A program made the position numbers and the translations under genes. A DNA stretch of 64,000 bases, from the NCBI GenBank assembly GCA_029261135.1, contig JAJDBX010000057.1, forward strand, positions 1-64,000, read 5' to 3'. A model generated the notes under the pieces. That model made no database searches and was not told the DNA's origin. It was given only the letters and a program-made list of their open reading frames with translations. Within the stretch, counting starts at the first letter, position 1, and the number at the start of each line of letters is the position of its first letter. This DNA is from Nitrospirota bacterium. Lineage in GTDB: Bacteria; Nitrospirota; Nitrospiria; SBBL01; JAADHI01. Below are positions 16,748 through 25,929 of this stretch, piece after piece.

Positions 16748-19165
16748 TTAAGACAAAGCAAGGACTTTTGTAAGAGAGGAAAGGGCTTCGAGCAAAGCAT
16801 TTACAGATTGAAAGCGTTTGTTTTTTTCTTTTTCAATACATTTTAAGACGATGGTATTCAATTCATCCGGGAGATCCGGTGTCGTCATTTTGGGTGGTGT
16901 CGGTGGGGTATGGAGATGTTGGTAGTAAATGTCACCTTTTGAAAAAGGCGGGTGTCCCGTTAACATACGATAAAAGGTGCACCCTAAAGAATAAATGTCT
17001 GATAGGGTGTCTACCTTTTCTCCGATGATCTGTTCAGGCGGCATATAAAGCGGTGTCCCCTTGACAGAGGTATTTTCTTTCATCGTGTCCGTGAGGACTT
17101 TTGCCAGACCAAAATCCATAATTTTCACGGTTCTATCTTTGAGCAGCATGATATTTCCGGGCTTCAAATCACGATGAATAACATTCCGCTCATGCGCATA
17201 ACTCACCCCGCGGCATACCGACTTCATGATTTCAACACGCACTCTCACGGAGGATTTATATTTTTCTAAATAGTGTTTCAGACTCATGCCATCGATATAC
17301 TCCATCGTAATATAGATCTCGTCTTCGTTTTTACCCGTATCAAATATCGTCACAATATTGGGATGATTCAAGGCCGCAGCAATGCGCGCCTCTTGCAAAA
17401 AATTTTTAAGAACAGTCGCATTTTCCCGGATTGACTGCGGAAGAATTTTATAGGCCACTTCGCGTTTTAATACCGCATCTTCGGCAAGATAAACCACCCC
17501 CATCCCGCCTTGTCCAATTTTTTTGATCATCTTGTATCGACCGGGAGATACAGCCCCTTGTGTGTCAGCTGATTTAGAAGCAGCAGAGGCGCTCGCTTCC
17601 AAGGCCTTTTGTTCTTTTTCTAATGTTTTTTTTAGCAGTGAACTCCGTTGCTTCACGTCTTTGTAGTTAAAATCAGTACTCAATATCTGTTCATAAAGAG
17701 TATTGGCTTCGTTAAAGGACTCTTCAGATTCATGCAAAATTGCAAGCCGGTAGTAAATGTCAATATTTTTAGCCGATATCGGCTGCCTTGAAGTGACTTT
17801 TTGAAAACAATCTTTTGCAGAGGGGATCATTTTACGCTCAATCAGTAATTCTCCCAAGAGCAGAGAAGCCGAACAGAAATCTTCTGAGTCTGCGTCTACT
17901 TTTTGTAGATGGGAAATACTTTGGTCAATATCTCCACTTTGTTGAAACAAGAGGCCTGCTGAATAATAATTCCCAATCAATTCTTGCATTTGAGCCGCAG
18001 GTGTAAATTCTTTGAGTTTGACGTAAAGGTCAGATGCCTCATCAAGACGACCCGCTTTTTCAAATGACTTTGCTGCAGAGGCAAGATTACCCTCTAAAAG
18101 GAAGAGATCTGCAGAGCGGTGGTAATCTCCTGCCTGCTGATACATCTCACCCGCTTCAGATTTATGACCGAGTTGTTCATATATTTCTGCGGCTTCTGAC
18201 CAACTTTCCCCTTTTTGAAATGACTTTGCCGCTTCCAGGAGATCTCCATCTTCTTGATACTTCTTTGCCATGACCCAATGGCCTTGTTTCTGATCGCCCA
18301 TGTCATCAAAAAGCTTCGCTGCTTTGTTATACAGCTTTGCCGAAAGGTAAAACTGAGCAGCCTTTTCAAGATCCCCGCTATGGACTGCGGCATCAGCCGC
18401 TTGCTCTGGAAAATTTCCGGCAGAAAAAATCTCCATCGCTTTTTTGAATTTTTTGGTTCTCACATAAAGCGTGCCACTTTCAAAAGCGGCATCGGCAATC
18501 TGGTTCTTTTTTTCAGAGGTAATATTTGAAGAACCGACCTTCTGCTTTAGAAAATACGCTTCAAATTTTTCAGCGGCTCGTTCATAATCTTTAGAGAGCT
18601 TGTACAGTTGGGCTGACTTGAGTTGTTTTCCGAATTTTTCATACTGGATAGCCGCTTTTTTATATTCTTTTCCTTTTTCATACATTTCTGCCGCAAGTAA
18701 ATTCTTATTGCATTTTAAGTAACAATCAGCCGCTTGAAGATAATTTCTTCCACGCTGGTACATAATGGCTGATTTTTCAGAATCACCCGAAAGGTTATAG
18801 AATTGCGCCGCATCATCCCATTGCTTCAAATGTTCATAAACACGTCCGAGTTTTTGAAACGCGCGTACAGATTTATAGGCTTCAATGGCTTGTTGATAAT
18901 TCTGGGCTTGTTCATAAAGTTCTCCTGCCAGTAGCGGATCTTGTGATCTCGCGGCTTGCTCGGAGACCTGCCGCGTGTTCAGAGAACTTCCTCCTTCCAT
19001 GGCGCTATATTTCTTAAATAGAGAGAAACCCCAAATCAGCAAGAGCATTAAACACGCATAGGCAACAAGGGACATGCCTGATAACGAAATGACATAGTCG
19101 AGCGCAATGCGCGGAAAGTCCTTAAGAATCGGGACGAAGTTCTCTTTTAAGAACGAAAAATCCAT
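16748..19165 (-). CDS. Membrane-anchored TPR protein with C-terminal Ser/Thr kinase
   Basis: The 805-residue protein has one hydrophobic segment near the N-terminus (SLVAYACLMLLLIWGF), then about fifteen TPR-like helical pairs to about residue 530, many with a recurrent A-A-x-x-Y/F-E pattern (AAEMYEKGKEYKKAAIQYEK). The last 260 residues are a PknB-type kinase: GQGGMGVVYLAED (P-loop), VAYKIL (ATP-binding Lys), HRDLKPGN (catalytic loop), DFGLAK, and TPLYMPPEQ. All catalytic residues are present. The order TM-TPR-kinase is the reverse of common PknB proteins. It is translationally coupled (TGATG overlap) to the upstream FHA gene, whose product is a likely partner or substrate. Confidence 0.92.
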   Translation of the reverse strand: MDFSFLKENFVPILKDFPRIALDYVISLSGMSLVAYACLMLLLIWGFSLFKKYSAMEGGSSLNTRQVSEQAARSQDPLLAGELYEQAQNYQQAIEAYKSVRAFQKLGRVYEHLKQWDDAAQFYNLSGDSEKSAIMYQRGRNYLQAADCYLKCNKNLLAAEMYEKGKEYKKAAIQYEKFGKQLKSAQLYKLSKDYERAAEKFEAYFLKQKVGSSNITSEKKNQIADAAFESGTLYVRTKKFKKAMEIFSAGNFPEQAADAAVHSGDLEKAAQFYLSAKLYNKAAKLFDDMGDQKQGHWVMAKKYQEDGDLLEAAKSFQKGESWSEAAEIYEQLGHKSEAGEMYQQAGDYHRSADLFLLEGNLASAAKSFEKAGRLDEASDLYVKLKEFTPAAQMQELIGNYYSAGLLFQQSGDIDQSISHLQKVDADSEDFCSASLLLGELLIERKMIPSAKDCFQKVTSRQPISAKNIDIYYRLAILHESEESFNEANTLYEQILSTDFNYKDVKQRSSLLKKTLEKEQKALEASASAASKSADTQGAVSPGRYKMIKKIGQGGMGVVYLAEDAVLKREVAYKILPQSIRENATVLKNFLQEARIAAALNHPNIVTIFDTGKNEDEIYITMEYIDGMSLKHYLEKYKSSVRVRVEIMKSVCRGVSYAHERNVIHRDLKPGNIMLLKDRTVKIMDFGLAKVLTDTMKENTSVKGTPLYMPPEQIIGEKVDTLSDIYSLGCTFYRMLTGHPPFSKGDIYYQHLHTPPTPPKMTTPDLPDELNTIVLKCIEKEKNKRFQSVNALLEALSSLTKVLALS

Positions 19166-20241
19166 CAGGCCAGAACCACTTTTAAACGAATATTACCGAG
19201 TCGAATTTCATCGTTGAGTGTTAGTTTTTTTTCACGGAGTTTGATGTCATTGACAAAGAGACCATTTGTGCTGTCATGATCACGAACCACTAGGCCAAAG
19301 TTTCCCCATTCCAGTTCTGCATGTTTACGAGAAATCTGAGGATCATTGAGACGCACATCGACGTTTCCCCTGCCTAGGATGACGGGTTTATTGGCCATCC
19401 GAATTAAAAATCCAGTGCGACTGCCTGTCAGAACCTCAACACACAATCCTGCTGTTTTTTCTTGATCAGCAGTATCTTCCAAAAGAACACTGGAAGGAAG
19501 AGGGGTCTGCTCGTCTCCGGAGAGATCATGGCCCCCTGTAATTTCATCTTGTACTTCATCGCCCTCAATCTTGTGATCCGATTCATGTTCTGATGCATTG
19601 CCTTGGTACTCCGAAATAAGCTGTTCTGCATTTTCAACATCTTGGGCGGGTTCGATATCTGTACTATCAAAAACTTCAATTTGAAAGGAATGTTCATCTG
19701 AAGACGTATCTGCCCAAAGCCGATCTTTCAAGTCTGACGTTTTAATTTTTTGAGCATCTTGGAAGTAAGCGTCTCGCAAATCGCCGTCAATAAAATAAAA
19801 GAGGTTGACCTGCTTATCGTTTTTTAACACAAGAACGGCTTCCTTTTTATTTTTTTTGATTTGGCCCAACAGCCATTCGGTATCGAGTGCCCGGTTCGTC
19901 ATAACTAAACTGGGCTGAACCTGGGCCAACATGAGTAATGACTTGAACAGGACAGGGCTGACCTGGTAGAGCGTCAGTGTCCCCTCAGACGCTTGTGATA
20001 GCTTAAAGTAATCTGAAAAAAGCAGTGCTTTGAAACGATCGGCTGTATGGCAGTAGGGTGCATACAAGCGATTCTCCAAAATGAATAAGAGAACGGACTG
20101 TTCCTCTCCATTTAAAAGTAAAATTGCAGTGCTGAGGTCTTCTTTTTGCTTAATTTTGCTCAGTATGGGCTCGATGGAATCGGGCGGTTTGAGCTGCGCT
20201 GAGAAGACCTTTTTTTCATTACAAATAAGGTCTGTATACAC
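19165..20241 (-). CDS. FHA-domain protein with a DUF4388/PATAN-like N-terminal part
   Basis: The 358-residue protein ends in a forkhead-associated domain (about 268-356): PVILGRGNVDVRLNDPQISRKH and the following VRDHDSTNGLFVND contain the conserved Gly-Arg, Ser-x-x-His and Asn-Gly residues for phosphothreonine binding. Residues 1-190 have two similar alpha/beta halves (AILLLNGEEQSVLLFIL; AVLVLKNDKQVNLFYFIDG) resembling DUF4388/PATAN domains; this is tentative. A long acidic linker joins them. It is upstream of, and overlaps by 1 bp, the TPR-kinase gene, making a phosphorylation/recognition pair. The only in-frame start is a GTG at 20241. Confidence 0.85.
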   Translation of the reverse strand: MYTDLICNEKKVFSAQLKPPDSIEPILSKIKQKEDLSTAILLLNGEEQSVLLFILENRLYAPYCHTADRFKALLFSDYFKLSQASEGTLTLYQVSPVLFKSLLMLAQVQPSLVMTNRALDTEWLLGQIKKNKKEAVLVLKNDKQVNLFYFIDGDLRDAYFQDAQKIKTSDLKDRLWADTSSDEHSFQIEVFDSTDIEPAQDVENAEQLISEYQGNASEHESDHKIEGDEVQDEITGGHDLSGDEQTPLPSSVLLEDTADQEKTAGLCVEVLTGSRTGFLIRMANKPVILGRGNVDVRLNDPQISRKHAELEWGNFGLVVRDHDSTNGLFVNDIKLREKKLTLNDEIRLGNIRLKVVLA

Positions 20242-20248
20242 ATAACAA

Positions 20249-20277
20249 AGTCTATTTTATAAGTGAATTCTTGTCAA
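20249..20277 (-). promoter_or_regulatory. Predicted promoter of the FHA-kinase operon
   Basis: TTGACA (20272-20277) and TAGACT (20249-20254) on the minus strand are 17 bp apart. The start site would fall at or next to the GTG start codon, and no Shine-Dalgarno sequence is visible, so the message could be leaderless. Confidence 0.45.
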
Positions 20278-20383
20278 ACAAGGCAGGGCTTACGACAGAG
20301 GTCTGAGGACTCAGAAAGGAATTGGGAGTAATAATTGAGGAAGGAAATAGAGAATTTACAAAAAGGGTTAAAAATGAAAGGTT

Positions 20384-20923
20384 CTAATGTTCTTTGACGT
20401 CCTGACCAAAACGAGCATTAAGATATCTGGCGGCTTTTTCAAGAATAGAACGCTCACTATTATGCGTGAGCATCCCCAATCCTTTTTGAAGGGAAACCCA
20501 ACGGGCTTCATCTACTTCGCCATCATGATCATCCACATTCCCATTAAGATATTCAAGCAGATAGAAATGAACAGTTTTGAAGATTTTCATTTCTTCTTGC
20601 CTTGAATAAAACCAGTATTGGATATAATCAATTTTCTCTAATATTTTACCGTTGGTTCCCGTTTCTTCTCGCACTTCGCGGAGGGCGGTTTCGGGTAAGG
20701 TTTCTCCTTGCTCGACAGAGCCTTTGGGAAGACACCAGATCATCTTTCCTCTCAAATTATGATGGGTGATCAAAATGACCTGTAATTGATCATCTTCCAC
20801 CTTATAGACAACGCCTCCCGAAGAGGTATGTTTCCTAGTTTTCACGATTCGCTGTCCACATGGGGTTGCGGGAGAAAAACAAGCTCCCGCCTTAACAAAG
20901 TTTACTGGGGGAGATCGTAGCAT
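20384..20923 (-). CDS. Nudix hydrolase
   Basis: The 179-residue track ORF contains a perfect Nudix box (GSVEQGETLPETALREVREE with TGT following, matching GX5EX7REUXEEXGU). The fold starts at SGGVVYKVEDDQLQVILI and ends with the KAARYL helix. Proteins with the CLPKGSVEQGE form are often diadenosine polyphosphate or mutT-like pyrophosphatases that clean up nucleotides; the substrate cannot be fixed from sequence. The first 26 residues lack Nudix features, and an in-frame GTG at 20845 (VKTRKHTSSGG) may be the true start, although its ribosome site is poor. No operon partner. Confidence 0.88.
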   Translation of the reverse strand: MLRSPPVNFVKAGACFSPATPCGQRIVKTRKHTSSGGVVYKVEDDQLQVILITHHNLRGKMIWCLPKGSVEQGETLPETALREVREETGTNGKILEKIDYIQYWFYSRQEEMKIFKTVHFYLLEYLNGNVDDHDGEVDEARWVSLQKGLGMLTHNSERSILEKAARYLNARFGQDVKEH

Positions 20924-21006
20924 TTATACAAAAAAATGAACAGCCCTTTCTGGAAATCATTTAAAGTATGGAGGGGGTAAAAATATTGTGGTCACTTATT
21001 CGGGAT

Positions 21007-22077
21007 TCAAGGTCTATCGGTGGTGATTTGAGAAAGCTTGTTCCGAAGAAAAAAATCGGCCAAAATAAGGGCCATCATGGCTTCGGAAATAGGAACCGCA
21101 CGGATGCCAACACAGGGATCATGCCGTCCTTTTGTTGAAACATTTGCGGGTGCGCCGTGAATATCAATCGTATCTTGCTTCACAGAAATCGATGAGGTCG
21201 GTTTTAGGGCAAGGCGGATGATGAGATCATCTCCATTGGAGATGCCTCCTAAAATTCCTCCCGCGTTATTCGTCTGAAAACCCTCTGGGGTAATGGGGTC
21301 GCAATTTTCACTGCCCTTCATCTCAACCACCCGAAAACCGGCACCGATTTCGACCCCTTTGACTGCATTGATCGACATCATGCCTCCGGCCAAAACGGCA
21401 TCAAGCTTGTCAAAAACAGGTTCTCCGAGACCCACAGGGAGCCCTTTTGCGATGACTTCGACCATTGCCCCAATGGAATCGTGCTCAGATTGGGCCTGAC
21501 GAATCTCTTCCTCCATGGCCTCAACCACATCAACATCAGGGCAAAAAAGTAAGTTCTGATTAATTTGTCCCATGTCAAAGTTTTTGGCTTTGACCTTGCC
21601 GACTTGCGTCACATAACCGATTATTTCAATCCCCTCTTCTGAGAGTATTTTTCGGGCAATGGCTCCTGCCGCAACTCGAGAGACTGTTTCTCGCGCAGAA
21701 GCGCGTCCGCCTCCCCGGTAATCACGAAAACCATATTTTTTAAAATATGTATAATCGGCATGCCCCGGACGGAAGAGCTCTTTAATCGAGGAATAATCCC
21801 GTGATCGTTGGTCTTCATTATGGATGACAAAGCCAATAGGTGTTCCAGTCGTTTTTCCCTCAAAAATGCCTGAGAGGATCTGAACCGTGTCGGACTCTTT
21901 TCGTTGGGTCTGAAGACGATTTTGCCCTGGGCGTCTTCGATTGAGGTCTTTTTGAATGTCTGCTTCAGAAATAGAAAGCCCTGCAGGGCAACCATCCACG
22001 ATGCCTCCCAAGGCAAGACCATGACTTTCCCCGAAGCTTGTTAATCGAAAAACCTGACCTAATGTATTTCCTGCCAT
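21007..22077 (-). CDS. aroC: Chorismate synthase
   Basis: About 356 residues, family length. The enzyme converts 5-enolpyruvylshikimate-3-phosphate to chorismate with reduced FMN, the last step of the shikimate pathway. The signature [43 protein letters not shown] and the C-terminal [19 protein letters not shown] are all intact. The track starts at GTG 22083; the ATG two codons on begins MAGNTLGQ, the usual family N-terminus, so I use 22077. Downstream lies only the intergenic gap to the Nudix gene; upstream is a decayed thioredoxin-like gene. Confidence 0.97.
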   Translation of the reverse strand: MAGNTLGQVFRLTSFGESHGLALGGIVDGCPAGLSISEADIQKDLNRRRPGQNRLQTQRKESDTVQILSGIFEGKTTGTPIGFVIHNEDQRSRDYSSIKELFRPGHADYTYFKKYGFRDYRGGGRASARETVSRVAAGAIARKILSEEGIEIIGYVTQVGKVKAKNFDMGQINQNLLFCPDVDVVEAMEEEIRQAQSEHDSIGAMVEVIAKGLPVGLGEPVFDKLDAVLAGGMMSINAVKGVEIGAGFRVVEMKGSENCDPITPEGFQTNNAGGILGGISNGDDLIIRLALKPTSSISVKQDTIDIHGAPANVSTKGRHDPCVGIRAVPISEAMMALILADFFLRNKLSQITTDRP

Positions 22078-22136
22078 CTTCACTCGATTTTAGATTATGG
22101 TGTGTTCAAAACTAAGGCAAAATTTTCTCTGCCAAT

Positions 22137-22660
22137 CAGATACTTGCCAACTTAATCGTACAAGCGATGGCATGAGTCTCAAGCGTTTTAACGCGCTTCC
22201 CTACAAGCACAGCCTCAATAGCCTCCCTTAGATCATGAGAACGGGCTGGCGCTTGGATCTTGCCAGGAATCATCAATCCGACCTGTATATCTGAGCCAAC
22301 GCGCCGCATCAAGCAAAAAGACTTCGGGTGTATAGTGCGCACCGTAAGCATCTGCAATTTTTTGGTGTTCATCTCTTAAATAATGGAAGTCGAATCCGTT
22401 TTCTTTTGAACGAATAATCATATTGAAAGAATCATCTTTAGGATGATTCTTTCTCGCGTTTGAATTAACCACTGACAAAGACAGTTCTCTTTTTGAAAAA
22501 TCCCGCTGAATTGCGATGAAGCAATCTTCATCGACTTGCGCATAAGGGCAATGGTTGCAGGTAAAGACACAACAAGCAGTTTATAATCGTTAAAATTTTG
22601 GAGAGAATGGCTTTTTACCCATCCACACCTGAAAGGTCGAAATCAGATCCGTTTGCGCCA
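22137..22660 (-). pseudogene. Thioredoxin-like (AhpC/TSA-type) protein, multiple frameshifts
   Basis: Segments in three frames reassemble one thioredoxin-fold protein: SDFDLSGVDG then a stop; LQNFNDYKLLVV; VFTCNHCPYAQVDEDCFIAI with a CxxC active site; LSLSVVNSNARKNHPKDDSF and HYLRDEHQKIADAYGAHYTP (ORF 22233-22478); and DLREAIEAVLVGKRV (ORF 22136-22372). The order matches thiol-disulfide proteins of the AhpC/TSA type with CNHCPY. At least three lesions make it non-functional. The track shows only two fragments. Confidence 0.8.
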
Positions 22661-22670
22661 ATGCGCAAAC
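22651..22670. repeat. Perfect inverted repeat
   Basis: GTTTGCGC and GCGCAAAC are exact complements around a 4-bp loop. It sits at the 3' side of the FmdE-like gene and at the 5' end of the thioredoxin-like remnant. There is no following T-tract, so it is not a canonical terminator; it may be a protein-binding site or a processing hairpin. Confidence 0.5.
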
Positions 22671-22695
22671 GGTGGGGATTCATCTCTTTGTGGCA

Positions 22696-23289
22696 TTAAG
22701 CCGCTTTAGCTTCTAAACATTCTTTGCAGAGTGTTTTACCATCCGCCTCATTCAAAAGAACCTCATCTACATGCTCACGACATTGATCGCAGGGTGATGC
22801 AGGATATTTTCCTGCAATTTTTGGTGCGGGGAGAACAAGTCGTGTGACACGAAAAAGATCCACTTCCGGGGCAGCTAAAATCTCTTCAATCGTCCCTTTT
22901 GTTAACTTTTCCAACTTTTCTTTTTCTTCAGAGGTCGCATCTGGTTTTTTGACCGCTTTTCGTAATGCGCGAAATTCAGTATGATCAAAGGTATCCCAAT
23001 AACGACAGTACGCCCTCACGCTATTCCCCGTTTTCGTGTTTTGCAAAATATAAACGGGTTTTCCAAGATCGGTCAAAATGAGATTCTTTTTCCCAAAAGT
23101 ACATCCGGTAATCTCTTGTATGGCGTCCAATGCACAGGTTGTATTTCCCACAAGTGCAACGACTTCTTTCATATTTTTTAACTCATCACCCATTTCCCGA
23201 ACAAGAATTTGTGCAGCACGGTAACCAATCGCAATATCTAGACAAAGATGTCGATGAAAATCAACAGCATCTTTAAAATTTTTTCCCAT
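22696..23289 (-). CDS. Stand-alone FmdE-domain protein with C-terminal zinc ribbon
   Basis: The 197-residue protein is related to subunit E of formylmethanofuran dehydrogenase. The N-terminal domain carries the HRHLCLDIAIGYRAAQILV variant of the FH-x-H-x-C-P motif, then NTTCALDAIQEITGCTFGK with further Cys residues. The last 45 residues hold CDQC and CKEC pairs of a zinc ribbon. No other methanofuran-pathway genes are nearby, so it is a stand-alone family member of unknown role, possibly metal or molybdopterin related. The His-x-His-x-x-Cys spacing departs from archaeal enzymes. A strong GGGAGG ribosome site precedes the ATG. Confidence 0.8.
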   Translation of the reverse strand: MGKNFKDAVDFHRHLCLDIAIGYRAAQILVREMGDELKNMKEVVALVGNTTCALDAIQEITGCTFGKKNLILTDLGKPVYILQNTKTGNSVRAYCRYWDTFDHTEFRALRKAVKKPDATSEEKEKLEKLTKGTIEEILAAPEVDLFRVTRLVLPAPKIAGKYPASPCDQCREHVDEVLLNEADGKTLCKECLEAKAA

Positions 23290-23417
23290 AAAGTTCCTCC
23301 CTTAATTGATGAAAGAAAGTATGAAGAGAATCATACCATAACGTCGTGATGAATGAAATCATCCATCTAAACGACAGTCTCCCCTTAAAAAAAGCGTGTG
23401 TGAGACCTCAAAAAAAT

Positions 23418-23885
23418 TTAATCGCTGATAGAAAGGATATAATTTTGATTGATGTAGACGACATGCTCATTTTGAAGCAATCTTAAAAAAATAATGTCTT
23501 GATTCGCATAGTCCTTTACACGGCCATGGCCTTCATTAATAGAGATGAACACATCGCCTTCGATCGACTTTCCACTGATCATTTTTATGCTGATCGAATA
23601 GGCGCTTCCCAATTTCATGAGTTCATCCAATTCCTGCTCCAAAGTAATTTCCACAGAAACCAAGTGCGTTATATTGGCAAGAAGAATTTCGGTGTCTGTT
23701 CTAATAGGGATGAATTGTTCGCTGTCATTGAGCAAATCGCCTAAACTTTGAGAGCCATCGTGGTGTTCATCAAAAAAACTCAGGAACACGCAACCCTCCA
23801 CCTGGCTACCATTCGAAAAGTAAAAAGATGCTTTTCTCAGGTGTTTTTTGATTTGGAGGTGTTCGTCCGTCTTATGCGTGCTCAA
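23418..23885 (-). CDS. Duplicated small beta-barrel protein upstream of nothing but downstream of pilT
   Basis: The 155-residue protein contains two related halves. Residues 15-80 include GCVFLSFFDEHHDGSQSLGDLL then FIPIRTDTEILLANITHLVSV; residues 95-153 include GDVFISINEGHGRVKDYANQ then LLQNEHVVYINQNYILSI. Each looks like an SH3/Sm-like strand set ending in a repeated ILLANI/YINQNY element; the first half has the SLGDLLN motif of DUF6812-type domains (tentative). The start is a TTG nine bases after AGGAG. It follows pilT by 19 bp on the same strand, so it is probably cotranscribed and may act in pilus-dependent motility or its regulation. Confidence 0.6.
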   Translation of the reverse strand: MSTHKTDEHLQIKKHLRKASFYFSNGSQVEGCVFLSFFDEHHDGSQSLGDLLNDSEQFIPIRTDTEILLANITHLVSVEITLEQELDELMKLGSAYSISIKMISGKSIEGDVFISINEGHGRVKDYANQDIIFLRLLQNEHVVYINQNYILSISD

Positions 23886-23904
23886 TGAAAATTTCTCCTG
23901 TTGA

Positions 23905-24954
23905 TCAGCTTGTCGGGAAAAGTCCTTTATTCACTGCGTATTTTTGTGCTTCTTCAGCCGTCACTTTTTTATCGGCAACTAAGGCTTGAAGGGATTGATC
24001 CATAAGTTGCATGCCTTCTGCTTTACCGGTTTGAATCACTGATGGGATCTGAAATGTTTTTGCTTCACGAATCAGATTTGAAACGGCATGCGTGGCATAA
24101 AGAATTTCCAAAGCGGCAACTCGCTTACCGTCCACGGTTTTTAAAAGCTGTTGTGCGATGACCCCTTTTAGTGACTCAGAAAGCATAGCCCGAATTTGCT
24201 CCTGTTGATTACTGGGAAAGACATTAATGATCCGATCAACCGTTTTAGCTGCACTACTCGTATGCAGTGTCCCAAAAACAAGATGACCCGTCTCTGCCGC
24301 AGTAATAGCCAACTCAATGGTTTCTAAATCGCGCATTTCTCCAACCAAAATAATGTCGGGGTCTTCACGAAGCGCCGCTTTCAATGCAGAGGCAAAGGAC
24401 GCAGTGTGCCGCCCAACTTCTCGTTGGTTCACCAAAGATTTCTGACTGTGGTGAACAAATTCTATCGGGTCTTCAACGGTCAAAACGTGTTCCTTTTTGG
24501 TACGATTAATATAGTCAATGAGCGCAGCAAGGGTTGTTGATTTTCCACTACCTGTCGGACCGGTTACTAAAACCAAGCCTTTTTTTAATTGAGAAAACCT
24601 CAGGACAGAAGAAGGAAGCCCAAGCTCTTCCACTGTGAGTATTTCTGTTGGGATTAAACGAAAAACGGCGCTGATCCCCAAACGCCCATTAAATACATTC
24701 GCACGAAACCGTGAGGACAATGAAGGAACTTCATATGCAAAATCAATGTCTTGTGTTTCTTCAAACTGTTTTCGTTGGATCGCGGACATCATTTCATAGA
24801 GCAGTCTTTTATTTTGCTCGTGTGATAGCTTCTGCTCTAAAATAGGGACTAAATCCCCAGAAGCTCGCATTAAAGGCGGGTTGTCGGGGGAAATGTGGAG
24901 ATCTGAACCTCCCTTCTCTTTTAAGGTCTTAAAGAGCGTATCAATCTGAGGCAT
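23905..24954 (-). CDS. pilT: Type IV pilus retraction ATPase
   Basis: The 349-residue protein is a PilT-type secretion ATPase of normal length. Walker A is GPTGSGKST, the Asp box includes VEDPIEFVHHSQ, Walker B lies in REDPDIILVGEMRD, and the His box is GTLHTSSAAKTVDRI. The C-terminal VSNLIREAKTFQIPSVIQTG is the AIRNLIRE-like segment specific to PilT. It powers pilus disassembly at the inner membrane. No other pilus genes are in the window. AAGGA eight bases upstream supports the ATG. Confidence 0.95.
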   Translation of the reverse strand: MPQIDTLFKTLKEKGGSDLHISPDNPPLMRASGDLVPILEQKLSHEQNKRLLYEMMSAIQRKQFEETQDIDFAYEVPSLSSRFRANVFNGRLGISAVFRLIPTEILTVEELGLPSSVLRFSQLKKGLVLVTGPTGSGKSTTLAALIDYINRTKKEHVLTVEDPIEFVHHSQKSLVNQREVGRHTASFASALKAALREDPDIILVGEMRDLETIELAITAAETGHLVFGTLHTSSAAKTVDRIINVFPSNQQEQIRAMLSESLKGVIAQQLLKTVDGKRVAALEILYATHAVSNLIREAKTFQIPSVIQTGKAEGMQLMDQSLQALVADKKVTAEEAQKYAVNKGLFPTS

Positions 24955-25245
24955 AGCGGAATCCTTGTTTTACGAAATCGGAAGAGTAACCTTAATAAAA
25001 AGCTTACCAGAAAATAGTTGATTCGCAAGAGAGGGAAATCAGCCACGAATCACCTATATTAACGGGAGTTCTACGACCAATGACTCTTCAACTAAGCGAA
25101 GTTCGGAGGATACGAGATGGGCCTGCAGACATCCCAGGTGAACGATATTTTTCAAATTTGATCTCTCATTCTATTATGAGATAAGCCAACTTTGACTGAT
25201 GATGTGTTACACTTTTTGAAAGAATCCCGAACAGGAGAAGAGAAC

Positions 25246-25557
25246 GTGGCCAAACAAAAATTAGGGATTCTCCTTTCAAGCCCCCCGGAACACAAAAATG
25301 TAAAAACGGTTGCGGGTCTTGTTGAAGCGGCGCTTCAACAAGAGGTGCAGGTTTATCTCTACCTTGTCGATGAGGGGGTAAAAAACCTGAATCAGACGAC
25401 AATAACACCTCTTGGCCGAAAAGGGCTTAAGGTTTTTGCTTGTGCCTATGGCGCCCAACGGTATGGCATTTCTGTGGACGAGAAAGCCGTATTCGGGGGA
25501 TTGGTTGTCCTTTCCGATCTCATCAAAGGTTGCGATCGATTTATTTCGTTTAATTGA
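25246..25557 (+). CDS. DsrE/TusD-like sulfurtransferase subunit
   Basis: The track starts at a TTG (25192), but AGGAG at 25233-25237 points to the GTG at 25246, giving 103 residues starting VAKQKLGILLSS. The alpha/beta fold matches DsrE/TusD, and the Cys in VFACAYGAQRYGIS aligns by pattern with the active-site Cys of TusD (CVAAAQRRGI-like). It would carry persulfide sulfur. It is the first of three tightly packed genes in the DsrE-DsrF-DsrH order. No dsrAB, tusA or tusE gene is visible here. Confidence 0.75.
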   Translation: MAKQKLGILLSSPPEHKNVKTVAGLVEAALQQEVQVYLYLVDEGVKNLNQTTITPLGRKGLKVFACAYGAQRYGISVDEKAVFGGLVVLSDLIKGCDRFISFN

Positions 25558-25571
25558 AAAGACTCTGATTC

Positions 25572-25919
25572 ATGAAAAAACGCGCCATCATTCTAATAGA
25601 CAGTAATCCGAGAAAGACGCATCTTCCCTGCGAGGGGCTCCGCATCGCTCTTGGCCTTGCCTCGAGCGGACATCACGTCTCTGTCATACTCGCCCATCAT
25701 GGCATTCATGTTTTAAGTGAAGAGACGGATGATTTCATTGATGAAGATCGTTTGCTCACCTTCCTCCCTGCTTTAAAAGACGCTGTTCCAATATTTTCTG
25801 TTGATGAAGAGAGTGTGGGAGAACAAGATCTCAGTGAAATTGACTGTGAAGTCGCATTGCTTTCAAAAGAAGCTATTGCGTCAAATATTGCCGAAGCAGA
25901 CTGTTTTTTTAGGTTTTAA
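25572..25919 (+). CDS. DsrF/TusC-like protein
   Basis: The 115-residue protein starts MKKRAIILIDSNPRK and has a DsrE/F-type alternating strand-helix pattern (LRIALGLASSGHHVSVILAH). One Cys (LPCEGLRIAL) lies at the start of the first helix. It sits 14 bp after the DsrE-like gene and 10 bp before the DsrH-like gene, completing the expected heterohexamer set. Similarity is at family level and the annotation leans on gene order. Confidence 0.65.
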   Translation: MKKRAIILIDSNPRKTHLPCEGLRIALGLASSGHHVSVILAHHGIHVLSEETDDFIDEDRLLTFLPALKDAVPIFSVDEESVGEQDLSEIDCEVALLSKEAIASNIAEADCFFRF

Positions 25920-25929
25920 AGGATCACCC

